Positions 24,494 to 32,536 of a stretch of 33,337 bases of DNA are shown piece by piece. Source of the DNA: an uncultured bacterium (GTDB lineage: Bacteria > Verrucomicrobiota > Kiritimatiellia > RFP12 > UBA1067). How positions within the stretch are numbered: position 1 is the stretch's first letter; each line of letters starts with the position of its first letter. The position numbers and the translations under genes are program-made. Location: positions 1 to 33,337 of the forward strand of contig CACWSW010000009.1 of assembly GCA_902763655.1 (NCBI GenBank), written 5' to 3'. The notes beneath the pieces were generated by a model. That model did no database searches and had not been told where the DNA came from. It saw only the letters and a program-made list of their open reading frames with translations.

Positions 24494-25182
24494 AGTCGCC
24501 TAACCTCCACCTGAACCTGCTGCGTCCTGACGAGAAGGCCTCTTCCTCGCCTATTCGTCTGCGCGTGATGATGCCGATACTGGCACTGCTTCTGTGCGTG
24601 GCGTGCCTGATATGGTGGGGCATAGTATTCATGCAGGGAATGCTTGTCAACGGGAGGGTGGCGTCCGTGCGTTCTGACCTTGAAAGGAGGAAGAACGCGC
24701 ACGCGACAATACTTGCCCAGATGGCCGACATGCGCGAGCGCCAGTCTCAGCTGGATCAGCTTGACGCGTACAAGAGCGGATGCCGCAAGTACGGCGACCT
24801 CCTCGCGAAGCTGGCCGAGGTGATTCCTCCCGACGTGCAGGTGACCGCAATGACAATTCCCGAGCCGCCACCGATGGTTCTTTCAGACCCGAAGAATCCC
24901 AAGCTGCCGCCTCTTCTGGGACCCACCAACACCATCGAGAACGTGCAGTTCCGCATTTCAGGCCGGACGGCCGCCACGGCATCGGTGACGGAGCTAATGG
25001 AGGCGATCGAGAACGACGCGTTCGCGAAATGGATAGTTGTCGACAGGAACAAGAAGAACGCCGCCGCGCGCAAGAAAAAGCGCATCCACATCCGGCAGGA
25101 GACGCGAGCGGGGGAGGACGGAGTCCGAATGCTGTCCTTTGACATCGAGTTCCGCTGCAAGGAGAGGAGGTTCGAGAAATGA
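24490..25182 (+). CDS. PilN-like inner-membrane pilus protein
   Basis: 230 residues: short cytoplasmic start with NLHLNLLRPDE (the PilM-binding INLL-like motif of PilN), one transmembrane segment (~29-52), a coiled coil (RSDLERRKNAHATILAQMAD), then a ferredoxin-like periplasmic domain (LAKLAEVIPPDVQVTAMTIP, later VQFRISGRTA and VTELMEAIEND). The pattern matches PilN/Fimbrial assembly proteins. ATGA overlaps at both ends show coupling with the PilM-like and PilO-like genes. Confidence 0.8.
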   Translation: MKSPNLHLNLLRPDEKASSSPIRLRVMMPILALLLCVACLIWWGIVFMQGMLVNGRVASVRSDLERRKNAHATILAQMADMRERQSQLDQLDAYKSGCRKYGDLLAKLAEVIPPDVQVTAMTIPEPPPMVLSDPKNPKLPPLLGPTNTIENVQFRISGRTAATASVTELMEAIENDAFAKWIVVDRNKKNAAARKKKRIHIRQETRAGEDGVRMLSFDIEFRCKERRFEK

Positions 25183-25793
25183 GCGACGCAAACGCAAGTT
25201 CCTCGAAGAACCCGTTCTTCCTCTCCGCGCTGATCCTTGCGGTCGCGGTGGTGATCTACCTTTTCGCCGTGCAGCCGGCTCTTATGTCGATCGACAAGGC
25301 AAAGCGGGATCTGGACGGATTGACAGACCAGTTGAACGTCATGGAGCGTGATCTGAAGGATTCCGCGCGCGTGAAGGGGATGCTGGCCGAGATCGACGAG
25401 AAGCAGAAGCCGTATCTCAACGCGCTGCTCACCCCGCTTCTGGAATCCTGGGCCATGCGCGCGAAGTCGCTGCTCGACCCGATCGCCTCTGACGTGGGAC
25501 TGACCATCGTCGACTACGCCGAGCAGCCGGTGAGGGCGTTGCCGCTCCCGACGCCGCCTCCGCACCAGCTTTTCACGCGCCGCCCGATCCGCGTCGTGTG
25601 CAGGGGCAGCTACGCGGAGATCGCGTCCTTCCTCCTGCGGGTGGAGAAGCTGCTGCCGTACGTGTCTTTGCAGGCGCTCCAGATCAAGGCTCAGAAGGAT
25701 CCAGAGGCGCAGTCCGCGGAGATCGTTCTCGAATGGCCCGCGAAGGGCGAGCTGTCGGTGCCGCCGCCGCCGAAAGGAGGCGCGAAGAAATGA
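25179..25793 (+). CDS. PilO-like inner-membrane pilus protein
   Basis: 204 residues with one transmembrane segment (~12-32), a coiled coil (KAKRDLDGLTDQLNVMERDL) and a small alpha/beta domain ending in SYAEIASFLLRVEKLLPYVS and LQALQIKA, the pattern of PilO/GspM. Its position between PilN and PilP-like genes is the canonical order. It would form a periplasmic heterodimer with PilN aligning platform and secretin. Confidence 0.8.
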   Translation: MSDANASSSKNPFFLSALILAVAVVIYLFAVQPALMSIDKAKRDLDGLTDQLNVMERDLKDSARVKGMLAEIDEKQKPYLNALLTPLLESWAMRAKSLLDPIASDVGLTIVDYAEQPVRALPLPTPPPHQLFTRRPIRVVCRGSYAEIASFLLRVEKLLPYVSLQALQIKAQKDPEAQSAEIVLEWPAKGELSVPPPPKGGAKK

Positions 25794-26413
25794 GGACTTC
25801 CGCAAAAATCCTCCTGCCGCTATTGCTGGCGGCAACGACGGCATCTGCCGCCGTGGGCCTTCGCAACCCGTTCTGGCCGAAGGGCTACGTGGGCGAGATG
25901 ACGCCGATCTCGGCCGAGGCGCGCCCGAAGAAACCCAAGCCGAAGCCCAAGCCCAAGGTGGATCCGAAGGCGGCCGCCGCGGCGAAGGCCGCGCAGGATG
26001 CTGCGGCGAAAGCTGCCGCAGCGAAGGATGCCGCCGCCAAGAAGGAGGCAGCGGCGCGCGATGCCGCCGCGAAAGAAGCAGCAGAGAAGGCTGCAAAGGA
26101 GGCTGCCGCGAAAGCGGCGGCGGAAAAGGCCGCGCGCGAGGCGGCGGAGAAGGCCGAGGCCGAGCGCAAGCGGGAGATCACGCCAGAGGAGTGGAAGAGG
26201 GCAAAGAAGTCGCTCAAGTTCAGCAATCCGGCCGTGGTGAAGACGCAGGACGGGGAAGTGCGGGCTACCATCAGCATAAACGGCAACATATACGGTGACG
26301 GCGACTACATGTCCACGACGCTGGATGGCGTCCGGTTCACCTGGCGTGTCAGGTGGGGGGATGGCGGCCAGAAGCTATTGCTGGAGCATGTCAGGGCTCG
26401 CCGCGTAAAATGA
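25790..26413 (+). CDS. PilP-position exported protein with a Lys-Pro and Ala-Lys repeat linker
   Basis: 207 residues from ATG 25790, with an AAAGGAGG ribosome site and an ATGA overlap with PilO. A signal peptide (residues 1-20, cleavage after TASA) precedes the motif RNPFWPKGY, common in PilP/GspC-like components. Next come KPKPKPKPK (~44-52) and Ala/Lys/Glu repeats (~55-125) that should span the periplasm as a long helix. A small beta domain closes the protein (VRATISINGNIYGDGDYMST in part, RFTWRV). No lipobox is seen, unlike classical PilP. Link between the inner-membrane ring and the secretin is inferred from position. Confidence 0.65.
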   Translation: MRTSAKILLPLLLAATTASAAVGLRNPFWPKGYVGEMTPISAEARPKKPKPKPKPKVDPKAAAAAKAAQDAAAKAAAAKDAAAKKEAAARDAAAKEAAEKAAKEAAAKAAAEKAAREAAEKAEAERKREITPEEWKRAKKSLKFSNPAVVKTQDGEVRATISINGNIYGDGDYMSTTLDGVRFTWRVRWGDGGQKLLLEHVRARRVK

Positions 26414-26455
26414 GGTTTCGAAACAAGGAAAACTGAACGAAAGAGAGGTACAGGT

Positions 26456-28759
26456 ATGGAATTCCGCAAAGAGATCAATGGCGTTCTTCTCGCTGTATGT
26501 GCGGGTGTTTGGGCGACAGTGGCTGTCGGGCAGGGGCAAGGGCCTTCCTTGAGCGACTTGCTGTTGCCAGATGCCGACTCCTCGGCTTCCGCCGCGAAGC
26601 CAGCCGATAAGCCGGCTCCACGGCCCGAGGCGAAACCCGCCGAGAAAACTGTGTCGCAGCCAGTGGCCAAGCCCGCTGAAAAGCCCGTCGAGAGGCCTGT
26701 CGCCAAGCCGGAGGCAAAGCCCGTCGAGAGGCCTGCGGAGAAACCGGTGGCTAAGGCTGCCGAGAAGCCTGCCGTCAAGGAACCGGTGCCGGCTGCAAAG
26801 GCATCTGCTCCAGTGGCGGCGAAAACGGCTGATGAGAAGCCCGCTGAAAAGAAGCAGCCGGAGGCTGGGGAGGCGGACGAGATCAACCTGAGCGAGATCG
26901 ACGATTCAGCAGAGGCGGTGAAGGGACGCCCTGTCGTCAAGCTAGCAGAATCGGCTCCAGCGCCGACACCTGTTCCTGCCGCCGCTCCGTCGTCGACACC
27001 CGCCGCGCCAGCGCCTGCTACCGGGTCGGAGATCGCAGCGCGCTTCCTTGCAAGCGACGAGACTGCGCTTGTGGACATCACGTCAGACAACGCTTCTCTT
27101 ACGGACATTCTTCGCCAGTTCCGCCGCGCCACCGGGGCGAACATCATCTACGCGGAATCCTCAAACCTCCAGCAGCGCGTCTCCGTGTCGCTCAAGCACG
27201 TGCCGTGGCTGCAGGGCATGAAATCGATCCTCAACTCGCGCGGCTTCCGCGTAGAGTCCACCGGCGGCATCCACTTCATCAAGGAGGACAAGGTGGCCGA
27301 GCCGATCTTCACGCGCACGTTCCAGCTGAACCATGCGTCCGTTGACGAGCTGGCCAAGCTCTTCAACGAGTCGTACGGGACAAAGAAGGACGGCAAGCTG
27401 ATCAAGAGCGTCGCCACGCCGTTCCAGGGAGCGAACACGATCGTCGTCACGGCTAGCGATCGCGTCCTCGCGGACTGCGAATCGATCATCAAGTCTGTTG
27501 ACAAGGCCGTGCCGCAGATCTACATTGAAGCACGCTTCATTGAACTCTCCAACCAGGCCATGCACAAGTTGGGCCTGCAGTGGAATCAACTTGAAAGCTG
27601 GGGCGCGTCGGTACACGATCTCAACGCCGGCATGGAATACAGCAATGGCCGGCTCAACAAATTCGCGGCAGGAACAGAGACGAAATACTATTCGGCGAAG
27701 ACATACAATGCAGCTGGAACCGATATTTCCGACGGCCATTCCTCTGTGGACTACGTGGAAAAGAAGTTCCTGGTGCCAGGCGCATCCACTCCGACGAGGC
27801 TTACCGGCGATTCTGATAAAAATCTCGTCTATGACAAGATATTCCATGACCAGGCCCTTGATAAGGAGGCCGATATGGCCTGGCGTAATGCACGCGTATT
27901 TTCCGGCCAGCTCTCGGCGGATGACTTTCGCCTTGCGATGAGCGCGTTTGAGCAGCTGGAAGACACCAAGATATTCTCCAACCCGAAGATCATCGTGTCC
28001 AACGGCAGGGAGGCCCTCTTCGACCGGACGACAAAGTTCCCCAACGTTACGCTCACGTCGCAGCACGATACGCAATCTGGTTATACCAAGAGCGATGCCA
28101 AGCTCGAGGTCATTCCGGGGGAGGATGGATTGTTCTCCAAGACGGCATTCTTCTCGTGGGGCATTACGCTCACTGTCAAGCCGCGCATCTCGCCCGATGG
28201 ACTCATCAGCGTGGAGATCGTGCCGGCCATCAGCGATCTTGACAAGACCGTTACTGAAGACGGGTTCTATCACATCACTGGTGGATCAGATGCGCCGTAC
28301 GGTTCGTATCCGATCCTGCTTTTCAAGCGCCTGACCACTGAATTCACTATGAAGGACGGCGCGACTGCGGTCATTGGCGGTCTCTCGAAAACTGAGGAGG
28401 GGGACATTGATTCCGGGATTCCGTATCTGCGCAAGATTCCGTGGATTGGACCTAAGCTCTTTGGATGGAAGAGCCGCGGGAAGGTGCAGAAAGAGATTCT
28501 TATCTTCGTGACCGTTGGCATTGCAGACCCGGCGAACCTGCCAGAGGACATCGGACTCCCGAAGAACGCGGTCCGTGGCCGCGAGTATGTCGAGAAGCGC
28601 GCGCTCGAGCCTGGCGATCGTCCGAACGCGGCGAATGAACTCCTTACGATAGACACGCGCACGTTGGACGAGCAGCGGACCGAACGCGAGAAGAAAGCCG
28701 CGGAAAAGAAGGATGAAGAAGCTCCTGGCACGGTCACGATAACCCCCGTCGCCAAGTAG
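26456..28759 (+). CDS. secretin of the type IV pilus/type II secretion machine (PilQ/GspD-like)
   Basis: 767 residues: signal peptide (~1-25), a Pro/Ala/Lys linker of KPAEKPV-type repeats (~45-135), an STN-like domain (DITSDNASLTDILRQFRRAT, ~210-275), an N1-type domain (FQLNHASVDELAKLFNESYG and ASDRVLADCESIIKSVDK), then the secretin core with YIEARFIELSNQ, GITLTVKPRISPDGLISVEI (in part), MKDGATAVIGGL and IPYLRKIPWIGPKLFGWKS before EILIFVTVGI. It forms the outer-membrane ring. The ribosome site GAGAGG precedes ATG. It is last in the pilMNOP-like operon, 42 bases from the PilP-like gene. Confidence 0.95.
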   Translation: MEFRKEINGVLLAVCAGVWATVAVGQGQGPSLSDLLLPDADSSASAAKPADKPAPRPEAKPAEKTVSQPVAKPAEKPVERPVAKPEAKPVERPAEKPVAKAAEKPAVKEPVPAAKASAPVAAKTADEKPAEKKQPEAGEADEINLSEIDDSAEAVKGRPVVKLAESAPAPTPVPAAAPSSTPAAPAPATGSEIAARFLASDETALVDITSDNASLTDILRQFRRATGANIIYAESSNLQQRVSVSLKHVPWLQGMKSILNSRGFRVESTGGIHFIKEDKVAEPIFTRTFQLNHASVDELAKLFNESYGTKKDGKLIKSVATPFQGANTIVVTASDRVLADCESIIKSVDKAVPQIYIEARFIELSNQAMHKLGLQWNQLESWGASVHDLNAGMEYSNGRLNKFAAGTETKYYSAKTYNAAGTDISDGHSSVDYVEKKFLVPGASTPTRLTGDSDKNLVYDKIFHDQALDKEADMAWRNARVFSGQLSADDFRLAMSAFEQLEDTKIFSNPKIIVSNGREALFDRTTKFPNVTLTSQHDTQSGYTKSDAKLEVIPGEDGLFSKTAFFSWGITLTVKPRISPDGLISVEIVPAISDLDKTVTEDGFYHITGGSDAPYGSYPILLFKRLTTEFTMKDGATAVIGGLSKTEEGDIDSGIPYLRKIPWIGPKLFGWKSRGKVQKEILIFVTVGIADPANLPEDIGLPKNAVRGREYVEKRALEPGDRPNAANELLTIDTRTLDEQRTEREKKAAEKKDEEAPGTVTITPVAK

Positions 28760-28769
28760 CCAATGGCAG

Positions 28770-28790
28770 GGCGGGTCATCTCGACCCGCC
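28770..28790. terminator. hairpin after the secretin gene
   Basis: Perfect eight-pair stem GGCGGGTC/GACCCGCC with an ATCTC loop, 10 bases after the secretin stop. No T-run follows, so it may need Rho or only protect the mRNA end. Confidence 0.55.
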
Positions 28791-28922
28791 GTCTGCGGCG
28801 CGTCCGTGGGCTCTCCTTACCTGTACGGTGGTTTTAGCCAAATTCGATGTTGCGTGTCAGAAACACTCCTTGAAAAGCCCTAACCGGTTACAGCGACGCA
28901 ATAGGCAGAAAGGAAATCGCAC

Positions 28923-29363
28923 ATGAAGATCATCAGGATTCTCGCAACAGTCGCTATCGCCGCCGGACTCGTCTCGTCAGCAGACGCACAGCCCAACCGC
29001 CAGACCTATTGCGACGCGATGGGCCGCACGCAGTGGTCTGCGACGACGGATAACCACGGCAAGACCACCTACCGCGACGCGATGGGCCGCACGCAGGGGT
29101 CGGCCACCACGGACAACTACGGCAAGACGACGTATCGCGACGCCATGGGGCGCACGCAGGGGTCGGCTTCTACGGACAACTACGGCAAGACCACCTTCCG
29201 CGACGCGATGGGCCGCAACCAAGGCTCTGCGACGACGGACAGCTACGGCAAGACCACCTACCGCGACTCGATGGGACGCATAACGGGCACCTCTACGAAG
29301 GACAGTTCCGGCCGTGTCACCTACCGCGACGCGCAAGGCCGCGTGATCGGCACGAAGAAATAG
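28923..29363 (+). CDS. small exported protein of tandem 21-residue YD-like repeats
   Basis: 146 residues: a signal peptide (~1-22, ending SSADA) and about six tandem units of the form YRDAMGRTQGSATTDNYGKTT. The DNA period is 63 bases and silent differences between units show a retained protein pattern. The units recall YD/RHS repeats and the small RDSxGR-repeat proteins found in many bacteria, but no toxin or core domain is attached. Ribosome site AGAAAGGAAA precedes ATG. Cys at the first unit (TYCDAMG) is the only one. Function unknown; binding of sugars or a surface role would be guesses. Confidence 0.75.
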   Translation: MKIIRILATVAIAAGLVSSADAQPNRQTYCDAMGRTQWSATTDNHGKTTYRDAMGRTQGSATTDNYGKTTYRDAMGRTQGSASTDNYGKTTFRDAMGRNQGSATTDSYGKTTYRDSMGRITGTSTKDSSGRVTYRDAQGRVIGTKK

Positions 29364-29378
29364 GGAATGCTTCATGGC

Positions 29379-29451
29379 AACCACGAAATACACGAAACAC
29401 ACGAAAGGATGGCACAACGCTTTTCGTGTATTTCGCGTGTTTCGTGGTTTT
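29379..29451. repeat. CACGAAA-type palindromic element, copy 3
   Basis: Arms AACCACGAAATACACGAAAC and on (29379-29407) and TTTTCGTGTATTTCGCGTGT and on (29421-29451) pair to form a long hairpin. It follows the 21-residue-repeat gene and ends shortly before the thiE ribosome-site region. Confidence 0.88.
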
Positions 29452-29479
29452 GAATGCCCCCAGAGAGATTGGCGATGAC

Positions 29480-30169
29480 ATGACAGATTTTGGATTTTAT
29501 TTGGTGATGACCAATCCCGTGGTCGGCTACGCCCGTTGCGCGGAGGCGGCCGTCAAGGCAGGGGTGCGCATAATCCAGCTGCGCATGAAGCACGCGGAGC
29601 GCGCGGACATCCTGCGCGAGGCGCGGGAGGTCCGGCGCGTGACGCACGGCACGGACACGCTATTCATCGTGAACGACGATCCTGCAATCGCGGCAGAGGT
29701 GGAGGCGGACGGCGTACACGTGGGACAGGACGACATGCCTGTCGCCGAAGTGCGGCAGAAGTTCCCGTCGCTCAAGATCGTGGGCTTGTCAACGCATAAC
29801 CCGGCACAGGCCCGTGCCGCCGCCGGGACGGCTGCTCTCCATACGGGAGGGCCGCGCTTGGTTCCGGCACCCAATACGGGAGGGCCGCGCTCCTGCGCGG
29901 CCGCAATCCCCGACTACATCGGTGTCGGCCCCGTCTACGCAACCCCTACGAAGGACATCCCTGATCCGACGCTCGGCCTCGCCACGATGGGCGAAATGAT
30001 CGCCTCTGTGCCGTTCCCGGCTGTCGCCATCGGCGGCATCGACGCGGCACGCCTGCCAGACGTGATCGCCGCCGGCGCACGCAACTTCGCTGTTGTCCGC
30101 GCCGTATGCCAGAGCGCCGATCCCTACTCTGCGATAGTCGGCCTGCAGCGCATTGCCAACCTGGCGTAG
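29480..30169 (+). CDS. thiE: thiamine phosphate synthase with an in-frame repeat insertion
   Basis: 229 residues from ATG 29480. An in-frame GTG at 29426 lies within the palindromic repeat and is rejected. ThiE joins HMP-pyrophosphate and thiazole phosphate. Family motifs in order: IQLRMK, FIVNDDPAIA with ADGVHVGQDDM, GLSTHNPAQA, DYIGVGPVYATPTK and AIGGI. Between ARAAAG and DYIGVGP there are roughly 25 extra residues (HTGGPRLVPAPNTGGPRS and neighbours) encoded by two REP-like units. They would sit in a surface loop near, but not in, the phosphate-binding site, so activity may survive. It is the only thiamine gene here; the stop is five bases from the convergent oxidoreductase stop. Confidence 0.9.
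   Translation: MTDFGFYLVMTNPVVGYARCAEAAVKAGVRIIQLRMKHAERADILREAREVRRVTHGTDTLFIVNDDPAIAAEVEADGVHVGQDDMPVAEVRQKFPSLKIVGLSTHNPAQARAAAGTAALHTGGPRLVPAPNTGGPRSCAAAIPDYIGVGPVYATPTKDIPDPTLGLATMGEMIASVPFPAVAIGGIDAARLPDVIAAGARNFAVVRAVCQSADPYSAIVGLQRIANLA
29841..29902. repeat. two REP-like units inside thiE
   Basis: Both units begin ATACGGGAGGGCCGCGC (29841 and 29874). The second is a perfect hairpin, GGCCGCGC-TCCT-GCGCGGCC (29883-29902); the first has lost its right stem. They are the same family as in the GH106-type gene, in the opposite orientation, with the GGAG head at the left. Another frame of this unit reads REGRAPARP. Confidence 0.85.
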
Positions 30170-30174
30170 ATGCG

Positions 30175-31563
30175 TTACGCTCCTAGCGTCCAGCCGTTGT
30201 GGTGCGGGACGACGGTGAGCTTCTGGGCGTCCTCGTTGCCGACGACGCGCTCGGCGACAGGATCCCACTTGAGCCCCTTTATGCGCAGGTGCTCGCAGAT
30301 GTTGGCGAGGTGGCAGAGCGTGGCGGAGCGGTGGCCGGTCGAGCAGGGGGCGGCCACGGGCGTCCCGAGGCAGATGCCGTCGATGAAGTCCGATTCGTGC
30401 GACCCGCGCGATTTGTGCAGGTGGATGTCCGAATCCTTGAGATCCTTTTTCTCTCGCCACTTCTTCAGCTTGGGCGGCAGCTTGATGAAGCCGCGCCGCA
30501 CGAGGAGGTCGCCCTCCGTGCCGTGGAAGAGGACGCCGTTGTGGAACCCGAACACGGGATCCTTCATGTGTCCGTTCGAGACGTGGCAGCGGAAACCGTT
30601 GTCGTAGACGAAGTCGAGGTCGAAGACGTCGGCGAAATCGAACACCTCGTCGTCCTCGGGGAGATTGGTGGTCATGTTCTCCACGGCCACGGGGCCGCTG
30701 TCGTCCTTGCCGAGCGCCCACTGGAGGATGTCGAAGTGGTGTGCGCCCCAGTCGGCGAGCATGCCGTTGCCGGTGCGGGAGTTGAAGCGCCACACCATCG
30801 GCTCGTGGATGCCGGGGATGAAGGCGTTGTCCTCCCAGTGGCGGGCGGGGCCCTGCCAGAGATCCCACATGCCGGTGTCGAAGTAGTCGGGTGCCTTGCG
30901 GCGCTCGCGGTTGAAGGTGTGGCCCCAGCAGCCGCCCCGCTTCGTCTCCACCTTGATCTCGCAGCCCTTCAGCTCGCCGAGATAGCCGTTGCGCACGATC
31001 TCGCACGCCACGCGGAATTCGCTCGCGCTGCGCTGCTGCGAGCCGGTCTGGAACACGACGCCCGTCTCTCGCGCGACGCGCGCCATTTCCTGTCCCTCCG
31101 AGATTCCGAGGGCGAGAGGCTTCTGTCCGTAGACGTGCTTCCCCTTGCGCATGGCGGCAATGCCGACGATGGCGTGCCAGTGGTCGGGCGTCATCACCAC
31201 CACGGCGTCGACGGTAGGGTCGTCCACCACCTTTCGCCAGTCGCTTTCCATGCGGCAGTCGCTGTTGCCGTAGTAGGCGTCGACCTTCGCCTTCAGGACG
31301 GCGCGTCCTGCCTTCGCCTCGGCCTTGTAGCCGTAGCCGGGCGCACGCAGGATGGGATCGCACGCCACGGTGATCTGCACGCGCGGATCGACGAGGAAGG
31401 AGTTGAGGTTGCCGTACGTGGCCTGGTAGCCGCAGCCGATCATTGCCACGGAGACGCGGTTCGACGGCTTTGGCCGCGGCGGGCGCGGCAAGGCCGCAAG
31501 GTCGCCGAAAAGGGCGGGCGTGGCGAGTGCGGCGGACTGGAGAAAGGCTCTGCGGGTCGTCAT
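30175..31563 (-). CDS. Tat-exported Gfo/Idh/MocA-family oxidoreductase
   Basis: 462 residues with a twin-arginine signal (TTRRAFLQSAALATPALF). The Rossmann domain (~35-165) has VAMIGCGYQATYGN, an acidic strand end TVACDP and the VVVMTPDHWHA and VYGQKPLAL segments; the usual EKP is QKP here. The C-terminal alpha/beta domain carries GMLADWGAHHFDILQWALGK, typical of secreted Gfo/Idh proteins of polysaccharide degraders. Such proteins use NAD(P) held tightly and act on sugars; the substrate is unknown. It lies seven bases after the ThuA gene and is last in this minus-strand operon. Confidence 0.88.
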   Translation of the reverse strand: MTTRRAFLQSAALATPALFGDLAALPRPPRPKPSNRVSVAMIGCGYQATYGNLNSFLVDPRVQITVACDPILRAPGYGYKAEAKAGRAVLKAKVDAYYGNSDCRMESDWRKVVDDPTVDAVVVMTPDHWHAIVGIAAMRKGKHVYGQKPLALGISEGQEMARVARETGVVFQTGSQQRSASEFRVACEIVRNGYLGELKGCEIKVETKRGGCWGHTFNRERRKAPDYFDTGMWDLWQGPARHWEDNAFIPGIHEPMVWRFNSRTGNGMLADWGAHHFDILQWALGKDDSGPVAVENMTTNLPEDDEVFDFADVFDLDFVYDNGFRCHVSNGHMKDPVFGFHNGVLFHGTEGDLLVRRGFIKLPPKLKKWREKKDLKDSDIHLHKSRGSHESDFIDGICLGTPVAAPCSTGHRSATLCHLANICEHLRIKGLKWDPVAERVVGNEDAQKLTVVPHHNGWTLGA

Positions 31564-31570
31564 GGCGCGC

Positions 31571-32488
31571 TCACTTCTTGTCGTTGCGCGGGGAGTCGTC
31601 CACCTTTACGTCGCCGGTGGCGTACTGGAGTCCGCCGAGGATGTGGTAGAGGCGCGCGGGGTCGAGCCAGGCGCGCGTGTCGTGGGCGTAGGTGGTGTAG
31701 AACACGCGGCCCTTGCTCCAGCGACGGCACCAGGACACGGCGAAGTCGCGGTCGGCGCGGACCTTGCCCTCGCCGCGCCTCTTGATGAACTTGTTCATCG
31801 CGGCGGCGGTGTTCGCGTCGTCGAGGCAGAGCGAGATGAGCACGCGCACCTTGGAGCGGTCGAAGGGGGGCGTGGGGTGCATGTAGATCTCATCGCCCAG
31901 GTGGAAGACGGTCGGGAGCGACTTGAAGGAGGCCATGAGCGGGTGGTCGGGGTCCTCGTTGCGGAAGCACCAGTCGCCGCCTCCGGCCGTCCAGGGGTGC
32001 GCCCAGAAGAGTCCGCCGTTCATCTCCTGCACGGACGGCGAGTCGTTGAACGCGTCGACGGCGGAGTGGACGAGGAGGAGTCCGCCGCCGTTCGAGACGT
32101 AGGCGAGCAGGTTCTCGGAGACGCCGGGCGCCTCCGCCTCCTGGAAGTTGGTGGTGTTGTTGAGGACGACGGCGTCGTATTCGTCAAGCAGGCCCTTGAT
32201 GGCGAGCTGGCGGATGTCCGTGAAGTCCGCATGGTATCCGCCTTTCACGCTCGCGAGGGCGAATAGGCGCGTGCCGTAGGAGACGGACGGGCCGTGCCAC
32301 TCGCAGCCGCGCAGATAGTTGCACACGAGGATCTTGTGCTTCTTGGCGGCCGGTGCGGCGGGCCAGTCGGCCACTAGCTGCGCGAGCTTTGCCTCGTCGC
32401 TTGGTTTCACTTGCGGGAATACGCGCCCCGGGCCGCCGAACGTGGCGGCGGCAGCAAGGACGCACGACAGCAGAATCGATCTTTTCAC
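31571..32488 (-). CDS. exported ThuA-like protein
   Basis: 305 residues from GTG 32488, chosen because AAGGAG stands five bases before it and a clean signal peptide then follows (MKRSILLSCVLAAAATFG). An ATG nine codons upstream lacks a ribosome site. The body matches the ThuA/trehalose-utilisation fold, a glutamine-amidotransferase-like domain: HKILVCNYLRGCEWHG, YDAVVLNNTTNFQ, VSNGGGLLLVHSAVDAF, GGDWCFRNEDPDHPLM, GRVFYTTYAHDTRAW. ThuA proteins often adjoin Gfo/Idh oxidoreductases in sugar 3-keto pathways, as here. Exact reaction unknown. Confidence 0.85.
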   Translation of the reverse strand: MKRSILLSCVLAAAATFGGPGRVFPQVKPSDEAKLAQLVADWPAAPAAKKHKILVCNYLRGCEWHGPSVSYGTRLFALASVKGGYHADFTDIRQLAIKGLLDEYDAVVLNNTTNFQEAEAPGVSENLLAYVSNGGGLLLVHSAVDAFNDSPSVQEMNGGLFWAHPWTAGGGDWCFRNEDPDHPLMASFKSLPTVFHLGDEIYMHPTPPFDRSKVRVLISLCLDDANTAAAMNKFIKRRGEGKVRADRDFAVSWCRRWSKGRVFYTTYAHDTRAWLDPARLYHILGGLQYATGDVKVDDSPRNDKK

Positions 32489-32536
32489 GGAACTCCTTGT
32501 TAGCGTTGCATTCATTATGGGGTTTTATGGGTGCTG

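Noticed and set aside
28990-29330. Regular 63-base repeats considered as a CRISPR array
   Set aside because: There are no distinct spacers, the repeats are contiguous and codon-phased, and a signal peptide and ribosome site precede them.
30199-31785. 528-residue plus-strand frame across the oxidoreductase gene
   Set aside because: Antisense to a complete Gfo/Idh/MocA protein and part of the ThuA gene; Val/Ala/Glu-rich shadow without domains.
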